The position numbers and the translations under genes were made by a program. A stretch of DNA of 64,000 nt, taken from contig MDYQ01000448.1 in NCBI GenBank assembly GCA_003024175.1, forward strand, positions 124,001-188,000, given 5' to 3'. Under the pieces are notes generated by a model. It was not told the origin of the DNA and made no database searches. It worked only from the letters and a program-made list of their open reading frames with translations. Positions 46,601 to 57,664 of this stretch are shown in pieces; position 1 is the stretch's first letter, and the number at the start of each line of letters is the position of its first letter. This DNA is from Planoprotostelium fungivorum (lineage: Eukaryota; Evosea; Variosea; Cavosteliida; Cavosteliaceae).

Positions 46601-49600
46601 TGATCCTTCATCTCTGAATGTCCCCTGCTCTCGTCTCAATCATATCTGCACGTCTGTGTACTCTTCACGTTGTTGGCATCGAAATAGACGGCACCGACAC
46701 GATCGGCCTGGTTGTAGATGAAGGTCGAATCGACGATATTCATGCGTAATTCACTTCCACGCATGGTCTGATGATGTCATTCGTGATGCATGGAATATAG
46801 GAGCTCACCTTTCCATATACAACGATGACGTCCGAGGCATATATGGCACCTCCAGTCTGTCCACTGTTACGAGAGAAATTGCACCGGACGATCTCTACAA
46901 CGAGACTTCCACTCCTGCAGACGATGTCTAGTGCCCCTCCGTTGGACCCTGCGACGTTGTTGATGAATTGTAGATCAGTCAGAGTGACCGATGTGCTGCC
47001 CAGGATGTACATCGAACCTGCGTGAGAGGATGAGCGTGACACATCTATGTGAAATACCTCCGTTGACGTTTGCGATGTTGTTGGACAAGTTGGATCTTGA
47101 CACGGTGACCGAACCTGCAGAGTTGATGTAGAGAGCTCCACTGTCGTCAGATTGTCCGGTGGTGAAGAGACTGTTGTGAACCTCTAAATCAGTAGTGGTG
47201 GCAATGTTCGTGTAGATCGCCGCGCCTTTTGTAATGAGAACGATATCACACGTCTGATCTTTCTCTCTCACCTCTGAGACTCGCACACGAATGGATGGTG
47301 ACATTATTCATCGATATCAATTCACCTTGACTGAAGAGTCCGATGCCTGACGATATAAATAGGAACTCTTACACGTATTCTCTACCTCCACCGAATATGG
47401 CTGAACTATTTTGTATGTACACCGACTCGATGTGGACATTCTTCAAAAAGGCTGCCGTCTATGCATCGTCTCAGATATGATATCATATACACAGGCATGA
47501 CATCAGGATGTACACTCACAGTGAAAGAGATAGCACCTCCCGATTGCTGGGAGGAGCAAGATTCAAAGAAAGTTCCGGTGAGATCAAATGATTGAGACTG
47601 CACCATGACTGCCATACCCGCTCCTTCTGTTGCCGAACAAGTAGAATATGCCCCGTTGTAGACGGCCGATCTCAACCACGTTCCTTCGATGTGAACTCCA
47701 CCTCCGTACAGCGCGCTTCCTCTCGTCACGCGTGTATTCTGTAGAAGGATCTACACCTATCAACGACACATGTAAGCGGCATTCTCACCGTGTCGCCCAT
47801 TCCAGTGACGTATATACCTCCTCCGTTAGCCCTCGCACTTGCATTCGATACGGCGACGTCGTTCAGTGTCACATTCATTCCCTCGACCGATACCACGGCG
47901 ATAGCTCCTGGTGCTTGTCATCATAATCATTCCAGTGTCTTCACCTCCAAATTGAGCGAAAGTGTCCGTGACGGTCACGTTGTTTATGGACAACGATTCG
48001 GATGTCGTCGTGGACACGAGAATGGCACCTCCCAATCCAACGGCCACACTGTCGTGAATTGTCACGTTGTCCAGGGTGAGATAACCCGTAGATCCACCGA
48101 AGAAGAGTGTACCTCCGTGATCCGCTCCAAAGTGGCTGATCATCGTATCTGCATCGATTTCAATTGATCTACATCGATGTAGACTCACTCGAGAGGATGA
48201 AACGACGTGTGAGGGAGAGACTGTACAGTAACCTTCCCGTGCCGGCTCCAACGGCCGACATTCGATCGAATGTGACGTTGTCATAGGAACCGATGAGTAT
48301 GATACCATCTGATGATATCTCATTTCCCGCCATTTCGATGTCACGAAGGATGACGTTCCTGGTATTCCACCCCGGTCCAGCCGTCAGATTGAAAGCCCAA
48401 CCTGTGACCTTCAACGATGCCGTTGTAGACGGAGAACGCACCCGATGTGATGTGAGGTCCAGTGTGTACTTTGACCCCTTCGATGGAGAGAGAAGCGAAG
48501 GGTGTGGTCTGTAATACGGCGGGGGCGGAATTGTTGATGAAGGAGAGAGATCGGAGATGAATCTCCGTGATGTTCTGCGTGGGATTGCTCTCACGAGATA
48601 GATCTTCCGTTCCCACGATACAGCCCACTGGAGCGGATGAGGGACATCACGTGACGTCTCTGACGTCGCACTCACACGGTGACGTGTTGTTGATGAAGGA
48701 GCAGTTCTCCACCGTGACGTTCGAGATTGCACCTCTATAGAAGATGATTCCACTGTACCACCTCCACAGGTCATAAGGCTTGTTGTTGTTAATGAACGTG
48801 CTGTCTCGTATATCCACGTCATCCACGGCGGCGTTGATGTAAATGACGCTGGGATTCGAATTGAAAGTGTCGCTGAGAAGAGACCCTATGGAATCGAAAG
48901 TGCAGTTGTAGACGAAGAGGGAGAGGTGATTTCCACCTCCGGCCAGCCAGACGGCCGTGCTGCTTCCTCCGGAAAACGTCGAATTGTACACGGACATCCT
49001 TCCACCCTGGCTGGTGATGAAGAGGGTCGCCAGGATTGCGCTCTGTTAGATGATCAGTCGAGATGGACGATCGAGAAGACACACTCGAGTGAGGAAGGTG
49101 GAGTCTGTGATGGTGGCGTCACCGAGAGATTGAATCAATAAGAAAGCACCATCTCCCTCCCAATGGCAGCGCGTGAAAGTGGAGTTCACCTGTGAGGAAG
49201 GATCAGGGACTCATCGAATGATTTGAAGGATGACCCACGTAATAATTGGTTAGGATAGCTCCTCGGTAGCTATTCAAAACAGTCGTATTGCCAAACAGAT
49301 CACTGCCGCTCAGGAAGCATGGTGCAGCATAAGACACGTCACACAGCAGAGAGATACTACAGGCAGACCCAATGAAATCAACTCTGACGTTTCTTCAATG
49401 ACTCTGCAATATCTTCTGTAGATGTCGATGATGCGTCACCTCTCAATTGTGAGATTGGTGTTCTTGATCGAGAGCCCACAATCCAAACCTAAGGGGTCCG
49501 CCACAAAAGATACAGTAAGGTCACGAAGGGACAAAGAATGTAATCCCTCCAGATCCGCTGCTGTATCAAGTGATTAAGGAATCATTCTTGTCGATTCATC

Positions 49601-49889
49601 TCACGCGAGAGGATGTTGAGGACGGTGTTGTTCGCACCCTGGATGACAATGGACTGAGAGGAATTGGATGCGACCGACTGAAGAGCCGAATTTAGTGTAT
49701 ACAACCCATCTTCTAATTGTAATACGGTGTCTCCAGTCGTCCGAAGACTGTTTTGTATCGCTGTACGATGTGAGTCGATTAGGTAACAGACGCATGCTCA
49801 CGCTCCACGAGATCACCATGAGGAACAAAGACGATGTTCGCCGCAAGAGATCCCACTAAACAGAGGAGTAGATAGAGTTGTGAACTCAT
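43648..49889 (-). CDS. Receptor tyrosine kinase-like protein with beta-helix ectodomain
   Basis: Large type I membrane protein, probably over 1,500 residues in some 30 exons. Start at 49889 gives signal peptide [20 protein letters not shown]. The ectodomain (about 49800-45180) is a long run of right-handed beta-helix coils with the recurrent pattern [IV]YN(S/C)xF..N.A...GGA, for example [20 protein letters not shown], as in Pmp-type and parallel-beta-helix proteins. One transmembrane helix is at about 45040-44960 ([20 protein letters not shown]) followed by basic [10 protein letters not shown]. The kinase has the Gly loop [46 protein letters not shown] and [13 protein letters not shown]. The HRDLAARN loop is the tyrosine-kinase form; substrate specificity should be tyrosine or dual. 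Ends SITSERV-stop at 43648. Role: sensing at the cell surface, ligand unknown, perhaps a polysaccharide. Confidence 0.88.
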
Positions 49890-51679
49890 CCAACAGACTG
49901 GGGAATTGTGATAGAGGCACTCTTCTAAATATCCGGGTGTCAGAAGACAGACGAGTGGCATTTTATTCCGTTTGGACATGATATGTTTGTTGACAATCGA
50001 TGGAAGATGTTGAATATTCACCCTCACATCATATGGAAGGAAAGAGCACGATGCTGGTTCAGACACAACAAGAAGTTTCATACCTAGACTTGATGTATCT
50101 TTGTCTCTCCTGACGATACATCCCTGACGGGTCAGAGAGATGATCGGTTGGTAGATTCGTCAAAAAGGTCGTTCTATTTTCATTTACGACGTACAGGAGT
50201 CGAGGTCTGTGCCTTCTTTGGAATCAAATGCAACGATGACAGTGATCTGTTCCTCAAATCATCAGACAGTCCGGCTGCACAGATTGATGTGAATAGGAGA
50301 CGTAATCGTGATCGATCTGACGGACAATGGTCTGTACAAAGACTTCCCCACCGACATCAAGATAGACAGCCACAGTGCTACGTCACAAGTGGGCCACGTA
50401 ATACCCGATCATCGATTCGAGAATAATCATAGAATCACTTGCAAGTGATGATGTATAGAAAGGTTCCCGTCAGGATGGATAATTGTACCGGCGGCGTGTA
50501 GGCTCGCTGTGTGTTTGACACTCATTTGGCTGCTGATTCGAGGTGATCTTGTTGTCCTTGCATGACAATAGGTTAGCGCATGTCGATCGTTTAGTACGGA
50601 CTAAACGACAAATACCATGGTTGAAAGTGTTGATAGGAGTCCGCTGTGTTATCGTTCACCCTTTCTGAACAAAAAGGAACAGATCATAGAAGATTTAGTA
50701 CACAGTTCAAATCTGAATAAAATCTTTGTATTTGTAACGCTTCCAGATTTGTAGACGAATCGAAAACTGATAATGGTGGTCAAATTCACGACACCGCCGC
50801 ATCGGAAGTCGCTCTGCTTATAGAACATCAATCAGCCACTCATCAACTCACCCTCGACATCTGTAACCCACGGAACACGATATGAACGACAACAACAGAA
50901 GAGAGCCTCAATGCGAGTTCAACATCGTCTTCCCCTTCTTACCTGCCGCCCCCTTCGCAGCTGCTCGTGGATTACATTGTCAACCCGTTCATTCTCAACT
51001 GTCTAGGTGATGTGATGATGATTTTAGAACGTAGCTCAGAGCTGAATGTATCAGGGATGAAGCTCATCGAGAGAAAAGTCATTCTAGACTCGCAACATAC
51101 CTCCACAGAACTTCTGCTGGCCGTGCTTGAGATGCATTATGTCTCTGTCCTCCAGGCCATGTAAAATAAACATATACATAGATATAGACGTATGATTATT
51201 TCTTCTATGATAGGTGCATAATCAGAGTTGCATCTTCAAGTGAAGATTGCACTCCCATGATTGAAATGTTCAGACAGGACTATCCAAGGCACAACAAGAG
51301 CGGATCCTCTTCGTTTCGACACGAATCAACAGCCCGAGATTCACGTTCATCAGAGATAGAACAACAAACGGACGGATAATGCAACGAGATCACAATGTAG
51401 GACATCACCACATCCAAGTACAATGCAATCCTCTCACCCTCGTCCGTTCTCCCGTTCAATCTCTACCATCTTCTACATCTTCCACACGCTCATCGCTTGT
51501 CGTCTTTATCTTCCAATACTATTGCCTCTGTGCCGGTTTCACAGGCACAGGAGGTCTAGCGCCCATGGGTGCTCTCACTCGGTTGTTATTGGCCGGAACA
51601 GGAGGGAGACTCCTGGCTTCTCCTCTAACCATGTCACCTGTAGACATCGTCATCATCCGATCTCACATTGTGTCCATCA
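49890..51679. other. Intergenic stretch with weak open frames
   Basis: About 1.8 kb between the receptor kinase start and the RhoGEF stop. Two plus-strand frames are the best candidates: 50148-50426 (92 codons, basic) and 50967-51164 (65 codons, with YIVNPFILNCLGD then ILERSSELNVSGMKLIE). Neither matches a family and neither has clear splice partners, so I do not call genes. The segment 51380-51680 has open plus frames that continue as antisense of the RhoGEF gene. No repeats or RNA genes are seen. Confidence 0.4.
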
Positions 51680-54575
51680 TCACACGACATAGAATGACTC
51701 ACTCTCAGTGTGGCTGGTCTGTCTCACCAACGGAGGAGACGGTGATGTGTTTGGTAGAACTTGCGGTTGGCTGGGTGCCGTCTGTGCATGTGGCCTCGGC
51801 GGCAGGGCCGGACGGGGTGGTATACAGTTGCTGTTGGGCAGTGATGACGGATTGCCTGAAGAGGTGCTGCTGTTGGTGTTCGTTGGATTCGGTGGTGAGA
51901 ACACCTGACCGGAGGGTGGCTGAAATAAAATGTCAGAAAATGATTTTATTTCTGTAGAGTGATGTGAATGATTCACCAGTTTGTGGCCTATGCCAACCAA
52001 GGCGATACCGGGGGGACCCCTGTTTACTGCCATGGGTGGTGTAACCTGTGACGTATATGTCGACGTCGACAGTACAGTGGGAGGGGGTGGTGGGGGTGGA
52101 GCCGGCGAGTTTTCTTCGGGTTTTCCCCTCCTGTCTTTGATGACGGAATATTTCTTCTTGATCATGGCCACCAGGTCCCTCTCTGACGTAGATAATTCCC
52201 TGATCATGTCACAATCTACAATGCTGTAGACGCTCACTTTTGCACGCGGGGGGAGGCCTGTGAATTTTGATCCACCCCGTTCGGATTCGTCGAAATATCC
52301 CCGGAATTTCGCGATTCGAACGTCATCTCCTTCATGCTGTTCCCGCCAAAATAAGAGAAGCCGACCGGAGGTTTACGTCTGTCTCCCTCTGGACTGCCCG
52401 GACTTGTCGGTGTCATCTGATCGGTCGAGCTGAAGCTAGCAGAGCTACCAAAGATGCTGGAACCGCCGTAACTCGCGTTGCTGACGTCCCTGCAGGGTTG
52501 AGTCATGAGGTCACGCGATCGAGTGTGGCTCACCCTTCCTTGATGATCTGGACGAGGTCGATGCATATCTTGCACACGCGACTCTTCTTGTTCGTGTTCA
52601 ATTGCATTCTCTCTCGACTGCAGGCGTTGCAGATGATCTTACCGCAAGCTCTACAGTGATGCTATTATCGTCAGAAATTCTATTTTTAACGGAAATAAGA
52701 TCGGCGGGTTGTAGATGAGTCACCCTTCGGTTGACCAGGTTAAATTTAGAACCACATATCATGCACATCTTGTACTTTGAATCAGGAATCCACACTGGTG
52801 CTTCGCTTGCATCGAGGCTCTGCGAGTAAGCTGACCCCTCTGACATGATCTCACTACCCCCGTCGAGGGCTGGTGGACCGATTATTCGTGCCGGCAGGTT
52901 GTAGATGAACTCACCTCCCGTGAATACGGATTGGAAGGCTTTGTTCCAAGCGGAACGTTCTTCCGGTGTCTCGGCGCAGACCGTGAACGATTTCTCCGCA
53001 GAGAGGATTTGAAACGCGTTCCGTTGATCTGCGTCGATTTGAATTTCGAATCTCCCGCCAAATCTCACTCTCGGTGTCCTCGATGAGCTTGATGCGAATT
53101 TTCCCGTTGACGAAAGACAAGAAGCGACTGTACTTGTAGTGACCCATGTTTGTCGGTGCACCGTAAATCAGCGAATCATTAAACAGGCAAAAGTATCTAC
53201 AACGGTTGAGAGGTGAAATTCGAACGAGATTTCACCTCCGTTTCAATTCTTTGCGACACACTTTGACCAGCATTCCATCTTTCACTTTCTTTCGATCGGG
53301 TACGGCGATGGTCTGAAATTTCTCAGAAATCTCACGCCGCCAACCACTCACCACCGAGGAGGGTAAGTCTGTGAATTTGTTCTGTATCTTGTACAATTTC
53401 TCCAATTCTGCTTGTTTTCTCATCTCCTCGTTGGCCGAAATAACCAATTCGTTGATCGATTGTAGAGCGTCTTTTAAATTCTTATAATCTGGATGATTTT
53501 CGTTCGTGTGTTTGATGAGATCTTTCAGCAGTAATTCGTATCGGGGCATGCGCTGCGAGAGTCAGGATCACGTCTACAACGTTGTAGATGACCTGTACGG
53601 GTTGGATGAGGTAGAAGGAGAGGTCTCCCTTCAGACTGCCCGGTTGCTCTTTCATCTCCTGCTGGAAGGCTTGCCAAGATGATTTCTTGTCTAATTTTCG
53701 CAATTTTCGGATCGTGAGGTCGTGTCTCTCTAAATAGTGCTTGTATGCGACGAATTCCGGTACCTGGCGGGTGATTTAAAATTTGAAATCGAACGGACAC
53801 GTGTCTCACCTGCTCGAGGAACATATCGCCGATGGTGCTTGTGTCATCGCTCCAGTTACTCAGCTTGGATTCTAATGCCGACAAGAGGGGTGCGTTCGCG
53901 TTGTATATCTATAGAATCCAAGTCAGAGGAATATCGTCATAGGAGAAGGAATAAAATGAAATAAATGATATCGGTGATCACCTGATCGAGATTGGAGAAG
54001 ATGAGATCGATCGTCTTCGGTTTCAAGATTCGCTTGTCTGTCTCAGATAGCTCGGTTAGAGGCTTTAGGAAATACTGGGAAGGTTCAGAGACAATTTCTC
54101 AAGACTCTTCACCTTCATGGTAAACTCGAGTGCACCCACGTAGCTCCTCTCGGTGGACAGGATCTGAAGAGAGTGAGAAATTTCGTCTACAACGCTGTAG
54201 AGGGTGAAGAATGGGGTACCTCTCTCGCGATCTTGGTTCGGTGTGAGATGGAGGAATCCTCGACCTCAGGCACTGTTTCTTCGATCTGTTGTCCTGTTTG
54301 TGTTTCAGAGAGGTGCTGTCCATCGAAAAATGAGATCAGATGGATGATATAGAATTACGGACCGTACACGAGAGAAGATTCATCTTCATCTATCGCCTCG
54401 TTGTGTTCATCGAATTCGTACCCTGATTTTACATCAATCCATATCGAAAGCCCGACAGCCCACCGTGCCATACTCCATCGTGATCATAATACCCCTCCTC
54501 GTGATATGTATTCCCGTCGTCATTGTCTACCGATGGGTCCGTTCCATCGAAGCTACTCGATCCTGTATTGGACAT
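51680..54575 (-). CDS. FYVE, RhoGEF and PH domain protein (FGD-like)
   Basis: About 750 residues in about 15 exons. Start MSNTGSSSFDGTDPSVDNDD at 54575 gives an acidic leader. The DH (RhoGEF) domain runs about 54250-53380: ILSTERSYVGALEFTMK, FSNLDQIYNANAPLLSALES, and RMPRYELLLKDLIKHTNENH, the conserved CR3 helix. The PH domain follows (about 53280-52910): VKVCRKELKRRYFCLFNDSL, HYKYSRFLSF and ETPEERSAWNKAFQSVFTG. The FYVE zinc finger (about 52780-52570) shows CMICGSKFNLVNRRHHCRAC, GKIICNACS and VCKICIDL, with the RRHHCRxCG core split by an intron. The C-terminus is Pro-rich (run of eight prolines, PPRPALPPRP), suggesting SH3 or profilin binding. It should activate a Rho/Cdc42-type GTPase on PI3P-bearing endosomes or phagosomes. 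The family usually has a second PH domain, not seen here. Confidence 0.9.
53573..53588. repeat. Perfect 16-bp palindrome TCTACAACGTTGTAGA
   Basis: Second full palindrome of the recurring intronic word, here inside an intron of the RhoGEF gene (DH domain). Compare 31877-31896. Confidence 0.9.
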
Positions 54576-55668
54576 CAGATGATTCGTCTCGCGATACATC
54601 CTCTCCTCTTCTCCGCATCTCTATCCAGTGCGGAGATCAAGGAGAGATGTTCATCACGTCGTTGTCGCATTTCGATTAGAACAATGAAGAGATGGATCGT
54701 GAGATGGACATCGCCACACTCACGTTCAGACATGAATGGGGTGGATTGCAATGCGGAAGACTGTCTCGACTTCTCGCGGTTGCACGTTTGGAGCAAGAAA
54801 AAGTCTCTACAACGGAAACACCTTGACAGTTGCCATTGGATCTCGCGAGACGAGGAGAGTTCATGTCTTTTGTCAACAGACAGAAACGTTGCGTGTTGAT
54901 CCACAGATTGGAATAGAGGAGAAAAGGAGGTCCACCTATGTTGCGAAGATGAGAAGACGAAGAGAAGGCGGGATCACGGATCACGACAAAAAACGCTTCC
55001 CATCATCAGACAGATCGCGTGTGCAAAGAGATATGTTCACGTCGAACGAGTGTTGTACCACGCGAAAACGTGGAGAGATTGGAATACGAAGAGGATATTG
55101 TGCGTGGTTTCTCATCTATACAACTCGTCTGTTACCTCAGTGTGGCTGCCTCGACATCTTCTGATCTTCCGATTGCCAAAACGAATCCCAGTCAAAGTCC
55201 GCCTTGCCCCCTACATTTTCATTAGACATATGTCTAAAATGGATCCAACACTCGGCCGATTAGAGTGACTCTTCACCTTTCCGGCTCCCATTCGAGGATG
55301 ATGAAGATGACAAGTATCCATTTGAACCCGAAGATGCGTTCAGCGGTGTCTTCTCTTTTGGAAGGTCCTGAACAATCTCAACATAGTCAGGGGTGTCTGA
55401 TACTCACCACTACCATTTTGTTTCGACTACCACAGCATCCCATTGTGCTGCTGAGCTGTCCCGTCCGATGATGATGCGAAACCAGTCGCGTAACACGAAT
55501 TTTCGCTTGTTCAGGCTTTGTGTTTCGGGTCGAGCAACAGAAACACAATACCCTCTAAAAAAGTGTGAGCCATAGAGAGTACAGCTCTTTGGATTCCATC
55601 ACCTCGGCCATGATTCAAAGTGGCCATCAGCCAAGTGTGATATCACGAGCAAATTTTGACAAAACAAT
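54576..55668. other. Intergenic, possible small unrecognised gene
   Basis: 1.1 kb upstream of the RhoGEF start. On the plus strand, 54690-54930 contains a protein-like block MDREMDIATLTFRHEWGGLQ then CGRLSRLLAVARLEQEK. Removing a 27-nt GT-AG segment that begins GTCTCTACAACGG extends it in frame to LPLDLARRGEFMSFVNRQKR and a stop. That intron is shorter than any other I see, so the model is doubtful and no family is recognised. From 55170 to 55668 I see nothing. Confidence 0.3.
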
Positions 55669-55753
55669 CGCCCACCGGGGGGCTCGAACCCCCGACCACC
55701 AGGTGACATCTTCTCGTAAAAGCCTGGCGCTCTACCGACTGAGCTAGGCGGGC
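55669..55753 (-). tRNA. trnK-UUU: tRNA-Lys (UUU) with a 12-nt intron
   Basis: Reading down from 55753: acceptor GCCCGCC pairs with GGTGGGC (one G-U); D arm TAGCTCAGTCGGTAGAGC is a perfect A box; T arm GGTTCGAGCC lies in a GGGG/CCCC stem; discriminator G. The anticodon arm is CCAGG-CTTTTA-A-CCTGG once 12 nt (CGAGAAGATGTC) are removed directly after position 37, the canonical tRNA intron site. Anticodon TTT reads AAA/AAG lysine codons. Total 85 nt, 73 nt mature. CCA is not encoded, as expected for a nuclear tRNA. Confidence 0.93.
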
Positions 55754-55870
55754 AAGTGATAAGTCTGTGGAGACATTGTCACACAGAGGTATCAGGCGAC
55801 TGATAGACAGCAAGACTACAGTTCGTGCGCACAACCGGACACGCTCGTGATCACAGAAGACGTATAGCGT

Positions 55871-56476
55871 TCAATAGCCTCTATTCGATAGTGACCTGTC
55901 CATAAAGTCCTTCAGTCTCTCCTTCTCGAACAACTCAAAGTCCCATTCTCCGTAGAGGAGTTCGAACAGAGAGTCCTGAAAGACATAGACGGATGCATCT
56001 TGCAGCTCTGCAATACCGTTGGGTCCCTCTGTCACCGCCTGTAAAGAGGATGAGATGACGTTCAACGAAGCAAATTCACGTTGACGTGTACATCTACCGC
56101 TTTGTATTGGTCTCCCTTCATGATCTCAGGATGCATCTAAAAGATGCAACTCACCTCAAATTCATCCAATATGTTTTTTTCTCGATCATCGACGCCCACT
56201 AACAATTTACCCTTTCGATGTTGAGATCATTTGTGATGATTAGGGATCACCTGGATGGATCCACCGTTCAAAGCGAAGGCGGCTGGATATGTGAAACCGC
56301 GAATTGAATAGCGGTGATAGTTTTGCAGCATGGCTGAGCGGACATCAACACCGAGATGTGTGTATCACGATGTGAAAACTGATTCCACCTGGTTTCATAT
56401 CTGGAACTCTCCCCAGTAATGCTTGTAAGACGGGTTTACACATGAGGCTACCATATACAAAGATCCGATGGGACAT
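55871..56476 (-). CDS. AIG2-like (gamma-glutamylcyclotransferase-fold) protein
   Basis: About 155 residues in about four exons. Start MSHRIFVYGSLMCKPVLQAL at 56476 carries the family's nucleotide-like loop motif FVYGSL. Later exons give NYHRYSIRGFTYPAAFALNG, GKLLVGVDDREKNILDEFE (Glu equivalent to the catalytic residue in ILDEFE) and YGEWDFELFEKERLKDF, matching plant AIG2-like proteins (YGEWDFEEW). The fold is that of gamma-glutamylcyclotransferases, which release 5-oxoproline from gamma-glutamyl compounds; AIG2-like members have no proven substrate. Cytosolic, no signal. Exon joins in the middle (56040-56280) are approximate. Confidence 0.85.
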
Positions 56477-56561
56477 GTTGAATGAGATGTGTCCACAAAA
56501 AGATGGCAAAATCCCCTTTCTTTTTAAAATTTAAATCACCTCTGCAGATCTGCACAAAGAT

Positions 56562-57142
56562 ATGCAACATGGAGGAGGTGTTTCTGTCAAGAGACTCATT
56601 CCTCGTTTCATACTCGTTGCATTGGGTGTCTGGGTAGTCTTTCTCTTCTTCTTCACGGGAAACAGCAAACCAAACCCCCCTACACTGAAGCCCATCGTCA
56701 ATGCTGGAAGCGCTCTCGTGAAAGTCGTCCAAGAGAGGCCGCATGCCTCTTCAGCTGACAAGAAATGGACCATCTTTGTAACAGGATTCACCTCCTGTCG
56801 TAATTACCAGTTGGCAAAGGGCATGGCCAGATCAGCGGCCATACAGATGCCTGATGTCTATACGGAACCCGAGATTCTACAACATGAAGATCGAGCTGGG
56901 TATCACAAATGGCTCCGAGAGAAACCGGTGTGTTCGAGAGATAACGTCTATAGTTGACCACTTTCTTGCAGTCTTTCATCGTTGGAGGTGAACATCACAA
57001 GACGTCTCCATTTGTGTATTTGAAGAAAGAAGATGGAGGTACATTCATCGGAGGTGGAGACAGTCTATTCTCTTATCTGAAGAGGGAACATGCGCAGTCA
57101 GGGGTGGTCGCAGAGTACCAATCTACATACCCACGCCTCTAA
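56562..57142 (+). CDS. Membrane-anchored thioredoxin-fold (glutaredoxin-like) protein
   Basis: Two exons, about 178 residues; start at 56562 (MQHGGGVSVKRLIPRFILVA). A single N-terminal transmembrane helix (LVALGVWVVFLFFFTG) with basic residues before it predicts a type II membrane protein with the domain in the lumen or outside. The domain reads KKWTIFVTGFTSCRNYQLAK, and after a 44-nt intron SFIVGGEHHKTSPFVYLKKE then GTFIGGGDSLFSYLKRE. The TSPFV loop matches the cis-Pro loop and FIGGGDSL the glutathione-binding GG motif of glutaredoxins. The redox site has only one Cys (TSC) rather than CPYC, so monothiol activity or a structural role is likely. It is head-to-head with the AIG2-like gene, 85 bp between starts, so the promoters overlap. 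Confidence 0.55.
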
Positions 57143-57664
57143 TGGATGATGGTCGCTGTACAGTTGAACACGATGAACGACTAAATTTGTAACACAACTC
57201 TGTCGTTTCTGTTTCATCTTTTCTATCGACAAGGCTGAAGGATCGTTACGTGGTTGTGCTCATCATCCGACTCGATACCAAACGTTCCATCACACGAGAA
57301 GAGTTCTGCTGCTGGCACCAATTCAATTCCTCAAACGCTTCGGCCGTGCGACTCTCTCCCCTGCAACAACCGCAGGTCTCGATCAATCGAATTGTGAGTG
57401 CATCTTGGTCAGGTTTGCAAATGAATAAGAAGATTCAAGGGAATCATTCACCTACACAATTCAAAGTCCCACCGCCGATCGTGACTCTACTGTAAGTGCA
57501 GAGCATCACAAATAATCGTAAAATGAGATCGTGTTCTGACGCCACTTGTAGATTATTACGTAATGACCCGAAACGCCGAGTTCGGAGCCGATCGATCGAC
57601 TGAACAGACTATCACACAACGTAGCCAACACTTCCCCACACATCACAATCAACAACATTCATAG
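57143..57664. other. Intergenic, nothing recognised
   Basis: About 520 bp between two same-strand genes. An 81-codon plus-strand frame (57250-57495) has no motif. The last 60 bp before the SDR start are A/C rich (CAACACTTCCCC, CACAATCAACAAC), likely core promoter or leader. Confidence 0.45.

Noticed and set aside
45380-48912. Cluster of TCTACAAC hits in the receptor kinase gene as part of the intronic element
   Set aside because: Most of these are in exons and encode Ile/Val-Tyr-Asn, a structural repeat of the beta-helix, so codon use explains them. I left them out of the intronic count.
50967-51164. Short frame with hydrophobic start as a gene
   Set aside because: Only 65 codons, no continuation and no recognisable domain; kept as an intergenic remark only.
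51379-51957. 192-codon plus-strand frame
   Set aside because: Most of it is antisense to the Pro-rich C-terminal exons of the RhoGEF gene; no motif or signal.
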